This document shows positions 15,345-18,831 of a stretch of DNA of 18,831 nt, one piece after another. The stretch spans positions 1 through 18,831 of the forward strand of contig CAMFTS010000014.1 of assembly GCA_945988915.1 (NCBI GenBank), written 5' to 3'. Source of the DNA: an uncultured Clostridia bacterium. GTDB lineage: Bacteria > Bacillota > Clostridia > Oscillospirales > Acutalibacteraceae. Numbering within the stretch: the first letter of the stretch is position 1; every line of letters begins with the position of its first letter. The notes beneath the pieces were generated by a model. It searched no databases and had not been told where the DNA came from. It saw nothing but the letters and a program-made list of their open reading frames with translations. The position numbers and the translations under genes are program-made.

Positions 15345-15929
15345 ATGAAAAAGAAAAACTCTCAAAACACAAAAAAGAAAATAGTATCTGCGGCATGGAA
15401 GTTGTTTTATGACCAGGGATATGATAACACAACTATAGACGATATAGTTTTTGAATCCGGAACTTCAAAGGGCTCGTTTTATCATTATTTCAGCGGCAAA
15501 GACGCATTGCTTTCTTCACTTTCATATCTTTTTGACGAGAAATATGAAGAGCTTACCGAAGTTATGGCGGACAGTATGACCTGTGTTGAGAAAATGCTGT
15601 TTTTGAATAAAGAACTGTTCAGAATGATAGAAGACAGTATATCAATCGACCTATTAACACAGTTGCTTTCTTCACAGCTGATTACTAAGAATGAAAAAAG
15701 CTTGCTTGACCATAACAGAACATATTATAAGCTCTTGCGCTCAATAGTGATTGACGGACAGAAAAAAGGAGAAATATCCGATGATAATTCCGTAAACGAT
15801 ATTGTCAAGGCATATGCTCTTTATGAAAGAGCTATGCTTTATGATTGGTGCTTGTGCAACGGAGAATACTCATTAAGCGATTATTCCTGTAAGATGCTTC
15901 CTATGTTTTTGAACGGATATTTAGCATAA
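15345..15929 (+). CDS. TetR/AcrR-family transcriptional regulator
   Basis: The 194-residue protein has a TetR N-terminal HTH (about residues 9-55: KIVSAAWKLFYDQGYDNTT, then IVFESGTSKGSFYHYFSGKDALL) and an all-helical ligand/dimer domain with no clear relative. Such proteins usually repress a neighbouring transporter or enzyme gene. The ATG at 15345 has a weak GGAAG site. Downstream, 15947-16048 carries four TAGACT/AGTCTA hexamers ahead of the PutP-type symporter, which makes that gene the best candidate target. The ligand is unknown. The gene is not obviously co-transcribed with the ZIP gene. Confidence 0.9.
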   Translation: MKKKNSQNTKKKIVSAAWKLFYDQGYDNTTIDDIVFESGTSKGSFYHYFSGKDALLSSLSYLFDEKYEELTEVMADSMTCVEKMLFLNKELFRMIEDSISIDLLTQLLSSQLITKNEKSLLDHNRTYYKLLRSIVIDGQKKGEISDDNSVNDIVKAYALYERAMLYDWCLCNGEYSLSDYSCKMLPMFLNGYLA

Positions 15930-15946
15930 AATTTAAAATTTATTTT

Positions 15947-16048
15947 TAGACTAAAAATCAGTCTATACTTTAGTCTATTTAAAAAAGCCTTAATTTTCAG
16001 GTTGTAATGAAAATTAAGGCTTGATATTTATTATAAAAAGTATAGACT
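15947..16048. repeat. Cluster of TAGACT/AGTCTA boxes, candidate operator region
   Basis: Four hexamers occur: TAGACT (15947-15952), AGTCTA (15960-15965), AGTCTA (15972-15977) and TAGACT (16043-16048). The first two form a perfect inverted repeat with a 7-base spacer. AGTCTATACTTT (15960-15971) recurs inverted as AAAGTATAGACT, ending at 16048. The last copy overlaps the upstream part of the likely symporter promoter (possible -10 TATAAA at 16069-16074 or TAGAAT at 16082-16087). It may be the operator of the preceding TetR gene. Confidence 0.5.
15985..16022 (+). terminator. Long perfect hairpin after the tetR-type gene, possible terminator
   Basis: A perfect 15-bp stem, AAGCCTTAATTTTCA (15985-15999) with TGAAAATTAAGGCTT (16008-16022), closes the 8-base loop GGTTGTAA. 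A-run bases lie before it, but only TGATATTTATT follows. As a terminator on the plus strand it is weak; on the minus strand the T-run would be better placed. Confidence 0.55.
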
Positions 16049-16117
16049 TTATTCTGTATTCCATTCTTTATAAAAGTGTGATAGAATATGTGCATTGTTT
16101 TTTAAAGGAGAGTAATT

Positions 16118-17656
16118 ATGACAACTAACATTGTGATTCTCATTACTATAATTCTTTATATGGTAATGATGATAGTTATCGGCTTCTCGGTTGCCGACAG
16201 AAACAAGACATCAGGTGACTTCTTTCTCGGCGGCAGACGCCTCGGTCCGTTTGTTACGGCAATGAGCGCAGAAGCTTCCGATATGAGCGGATGGCTTCTT
16301 ATGGGACTTCCGGCAGTTGCGCTTATGGGAGGAATTGCAGAAGCCGCGTGGACGGCAATAGGACTTGCTATCGGTACATATATCAATTGGCTGGTTGTGG
16401 CAAAAAGACTTCGTGTTTACAGTCAGAAAATTGATGCTTTCACGCTTCCCGACTTTTTTGCAAAGCGCTTCGGTGACAATTCAAAGATTTTAACAACTGT
16501 TGCCGCTATTTTGATTATTGTATTTTTTATTCCATATACTGCTTCAGGCTTCTCGGCTTGCGGCAAGCTTTTTTCAACCCTTTTCGGAATAGATTATATG
16601 ACCGCAATGATTATCAGTGCCATTGTCATCGTTCTGTATTGCACTCTCGGCGGATTTCTTGCCGCTTCAACAACTGACTTTGTGCAGAGTATTGTTATGA
16701 CAATAGCTCTATTAGTTGTTGTTGGCTTCGGTGCTAATAAAGCAAACGGTTTTTCAAATGTTTTTGCGAATGTTCAGAGCCTTGACGGATATCTTAATTT
16801 GTTTAAAGGATTTGATGTCGCATCGGGCACAACGGGCAGTTACGGCGCTTTGCCTGTTGCATCAACGCTCGCTTGGGGTCTCGGATACTTTGGTATGCCT
16901 CACATTCTTCTTCGCTTTATGGCAATAGAAGATAAAGATAAATTAAAAACATCGCGCCGTGTTGCATCTGTATGGGTTGTAATTTCAATGGCTGTTGCAG
17001 TACTTATCGGTATTATCGGTTTTTCACTTATGAAAATAGGAATTGTTCCCGCATATGAAAGTACTTCTGCCGCTGAAACAATTATTGTTGATATAGCAAA
17101 AGTTATTTCCAATTACGGTTACATTCCTGCTTTTGTCGGTGGTATTATTCTTGCAGGCATACTTGCTTCAACAATGTCAACTGCGGACTCACAGCTGCTT
17201 GCAGCTGCGTCATCAGTTTCACAGAATCTTGTTCAGGAAACTGCGGGTATTAAGCTCTCGCAGAAAAAATCAATGCTTCTCGCAAGAGTATCGGTTATTA
17301 TAATTTCGATAATTGCCGTATTTTTAGCAAGAAATCCCGACAGCTCGGTATTCAGAATTGTTTCTTTTGCATGGGCAGGATTTGGTGCCGCATTCGGTCC
17401 GGTTGTTCTTTGCGCTTTGTTCTGGAAGCGTACAAACAAATTCGGTGCAGTTGCAGGTATGCTCGCGGGCGGTATAACTGTTTTCGTTTGGAAATTCTTG
17501 ATACGCACAAAATTTGTCGGTACGGTTCTTGATATTTATGAGCTTCTTCCTGCATTCATTGTAGGTCTTATATTCATTGTTGTGGTAAGTCTTATTACAA
17601 AAGTTCCCGATAAAGAAATTACAGATAAATTTGAAGAAGTTAAGGCTTCTGTATAA
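16118..17656 (+). CDS. putP: Sodium/proline symporter, PutP type (SSS family)
   Basis: The 512-residue, 13-helix sodium:solute symporter imports proline (or a related solute) using the Na+ gradient. The N-terminal GGRRLGPFVTAMSAEASDMSGWLLMGLP matches PutP; Asp55 and Ser57, needed for Na+ and substrate coupling in E. coli PutP, fall at the same numbers. Helix 9 carries LASTMSTADSQLLAA, the other Na+-site region. A glutamate replaces the usual glycine in SAxASDMS. AAAGGAG lies ahead of the ATG at 16118. It stands alone between the TAGACT box region and a terminator. Confidence 0.9.
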   Translation: MTTNIVILITIILYMVMMIVIGFSVADRNKTSGDFFLGGRRLGPFVTAMSAEASDMSGWLLMGLPAVALMGGIAEAAWTAIGLAIGTYINWLVVAKRLRVYSQKIDAFTLPDFFAKRFGDNSKILTTVAAILIIVFFIPYTASGFSACGKLFSTLFGIDYMTAMIISAIVIVLYCTLGGFLAASTTDFVQSIVMTIALLVVVGFGANKANGFSNVFANVQSLDGYLNLFKGFDVASGTTGSYGALPVASTLAWGLGYFGMPHILLRFMAIEDKDKLKTSRRVASVWVVISMAVAVLIGIIGFSLMKIGIVPAYESTSAAETIIVDIAKVISNYGYIPAFVGGIILAGILASTMSTADSQLLAAASSVSQNLVQETAGIKLSQKKSMLLARVSVIIISIIAVFLARNPDSSVFRIVSFAWAGFGAAFGPVVLCALFWKRTNKFGAVAGMLAGGITVFVWKFLIRTKFVGTVLDIYELLPAFIVGLIFIVVVSLITKVPDKEITDKFEEVKASV

Positions 17657-17670
17657 TACAGAGTTTTTAA

Positions 17671-17701
17671 GGGCAGGCGTGAATCGTCTGCTCTTTTTTT
17701 T
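17671..17701 (+). terminator. Terminator of the symporter gene
   Basis: A 9-bp stem GGGCAGGCG (17671-17679) with CGTCTGCTC (17685-17693), including two G-U pairs, and the loop TGAAT are followed by eight T. Confidence 0.88.
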
Positions 17702-17734
17702 GTTGTTCTATGTTAAAAACAGAATTTAATTTGA

Positions 17735-17763
17735 TTGCAGTTTTATATAAATCGTGATAATAT
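17735..17763 (+). promoter_or_regulatory. Probable promoter of the alpha-galactosidase gene
   Basis: TTGCAG (17735-17740), 17 bases, then TAATAT (17758-17763). An alternative reading is TTGATT (17731-17736) with GATAAT (17756-17761) at 19-base spacing. No catabolite-response (cre) palindrome is apparent. Confidence 0.5.
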
Positions 17764-17792
17764 AAGATTATTAATTTTTTGAGGTGAATTCT

Positions 17793-18831
17793 ATGAAAGA
17801 TAAGAATATAATTGCACTAACTCCTCCTATGGGTTGGAACAGTTGGGACTGCTACGGAGCGGCTGTTAACGAAGAGCAGTTAATAGGAAACGCAGAATAT
17901 ATGAGGGATAATCTGAAGCGTTACGGCTGGCAATACATTGTTTGTGATATTCAGTGGTATGAGCCTGATGCAAAGGATAACGACTACAATAATTTTACGG
18001 AACTTTGTATGGACGGGTATTCAAGACTTATTCCTGCTGAAAACAGATTTCCGTCTGCCGCAAACGGCGTCGGCTTTAAAAGTATTGCTGACAGAATTCA
18101 CAAAATGGGCTTGAAATTCGGAATTCACATTATGCGAGGAATTCCCCGTCAGGCAGTACACAGAAATACAAAGCTTCTTGGCACAGACGCTACTGCACGG
18201 GATATAGCTCACCATTTTTCCGTTTGTTCCTGGAATACGGATATGTATGGTGTCAATACAAAATGCAAAGGCGCTCAGGAGTATTATAATTCCATTTTTG
18301 AATTGTATGCTGAGTGGGGTGTTGACTATGTTAAAGTCGATGACATAGCAAACACGGAGTTTCAGCCGCATAATCCGTATTCTGCAAAAGAAGAAATTGA
18401 AATGATAAGACGGGCAATAGATAATTGCGGAAGAGATATGGTTCTTTCACTTTCTCCCGGACCCGCACAGCTGGACAGGGCAGAGCATTTGTCTGAGAAT
18501 GCAAATATGTGGCGAATTACAGGCGATTTCTGGGATGATTGGAATAAGCTGTACGATATGTTTGAAAAAACTGAAAAGTGGTATCCGTATGTGAAAAACG
18601 GCTGTTGGCCTGATTGCGATATGCTTCCGCTCGGAAATCTTTCGAGAAACGGTATTTGCCACGGACCGCAGGACAGATATACACAGTTCACAAAAGAAGA
18701 ACAGCTTACATTGATGACGCTTTGGAGTATTTTCCGCTCACCGTTGATGTTCGGCGGTGAAATGAGAAATAACGACGAGTGGACATTGAGCTTGATTACT
18801 AATGAAGAAGTGCTGAATGTCAATCAACATT
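17793..18831 (+). CDS. GH27 alpha-galactosidase, 3' end beyond the window
   Basis: The first 346 codons are present and the frame is open to the window end. Glycoside hydrolase 27 enzymes remove terminal alpha-galactose (some alpha-N-acetylgalactosamine) with retention. Signatures: TPPMGWNSWDCYG (10-22), CDIQW, the nucleophile motif YVKVDD with Asp183, and the acid/base motif WRITGDF with Asp245. There is no signal peptide, so the enzyme is probably cytosolic and would act on imported oligosaccharides such as raffinose-type sugars. The ATG at 17793 follows GAGGTG (17781-17786). No sugar transporter is visible before it. The substrate within GH27 cannot be fixed without the missing C-terminal part. 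Confidence 0.93.
   Translation, partial: MKDKNIIALTPPMGWNSWDCYGAAVNEEQLIGNAEYMRDNLKRYGWQYIVCDIQWYEPDAKDNDYNNFTELCMDGYSRLIPAENRFPSAANGVGFKSIADRIHKMGLKFGIHIMRGIPRQAVHRNTKLLGTDATARDIAHHFSVCSWNTDMYGVNTKCKGAQEYYNSIFELYAEWGVDYVKVDDIANTEFQPHNPYSAKEEIEMIRRAIDNCGRDMVLSLSPGPAQLDRAEHLSENANMWRITGDFWDDWNKLYDMFEKTEKWYPYVKNGCWPDCDMLPLGNLSRNGICHGPQDRYTQFTKEEQLTLMTLWSIFRSPLMFGGEMRNNDEWTLSLITNEEVLNVNQH

Noticed and set aside
18362..18823. Long open frame on the minus strand inside the alpha-galactosidase gene
   Set aside because: It is an antisense shadow of a clear GH27 coding frame, and its Ser/Phe-rich translation resembles no family.

Overview
This AT-rich window fits a spore-forming, anaerobic, low-GC Firmicute of the class Clostridia, probably Ruminococcus/Oscillospiraceae-like. 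The basis is a SpoIIID regulator, a gerA-type germinant receptor operon, clostridial-style PcrA and DivIVA proteins, strong AGGAGG/GAGGTG ribosome binding sites and several near-consensus sigma-A promoters. The genus is inferred from protein style only. I see no transposon, phage, CRISPR array, rRNA or tRNA. Gene density is high, and no gene-free stretch exceeds about 190 bases.

Layout: (1) 53-3851, plus strand: a DivIVA-domain coiled-coil protein translationally coupled to a fumarase beta-subunit-type protein, then a PcrA/UvrD helicase, ending in a bidirectional terminator. (2) 3892-5070, minus strand: a RodA/FtsW-family glycan polymerase with its own consensus promoter. (3) 5178-6751, plus strand: tsaE-tsaB (tRNA t6A synthesis) and rpiB in a tight operon, followed by upp (uracil salvage) with its own promoter. 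(4) 7520-12970: a sporulation block. It holds spoIIID, a minus-strand DUF421-DUF4363 membrane pair, and a divergent gerAA-gerAB-gerAC operon with a small MGMT-like gene 6 nt behind it. (5) 13156-15929: a membrane-embedded M28 peptidase, a ZIP-family metal transporter and a TetR regulator, each apparently with its own upstream signals. (6) 16118-18831: a PutP-type sodium/solute symporter and the first 346 codons of a GH27 alpha-galactosidase, which runs off the end.

Most of the window is core metabolism and cell-envelope housekeeping. The points most worth a second look are: the upp terminator hairpin, which buries the spoIIID ribosome binding site; the grouping of a germinant receptor with a DUF421/DUF4363 pair and an alkyltransferase-like gene; an M28 peptidase whose metal-binding residues are separated by inserted membrane helices; and four TAGACT/AGTCTA boxes around a hairpin between the TetR gene and the symporter. 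Four start sites were re-assigned from ribosome binding sites (rodA-like at 5070, DUF4363 at 8166, DUF421 at 8840, gerAA at 8919). I did not find an unmistakable, wholly new multi-gene system.
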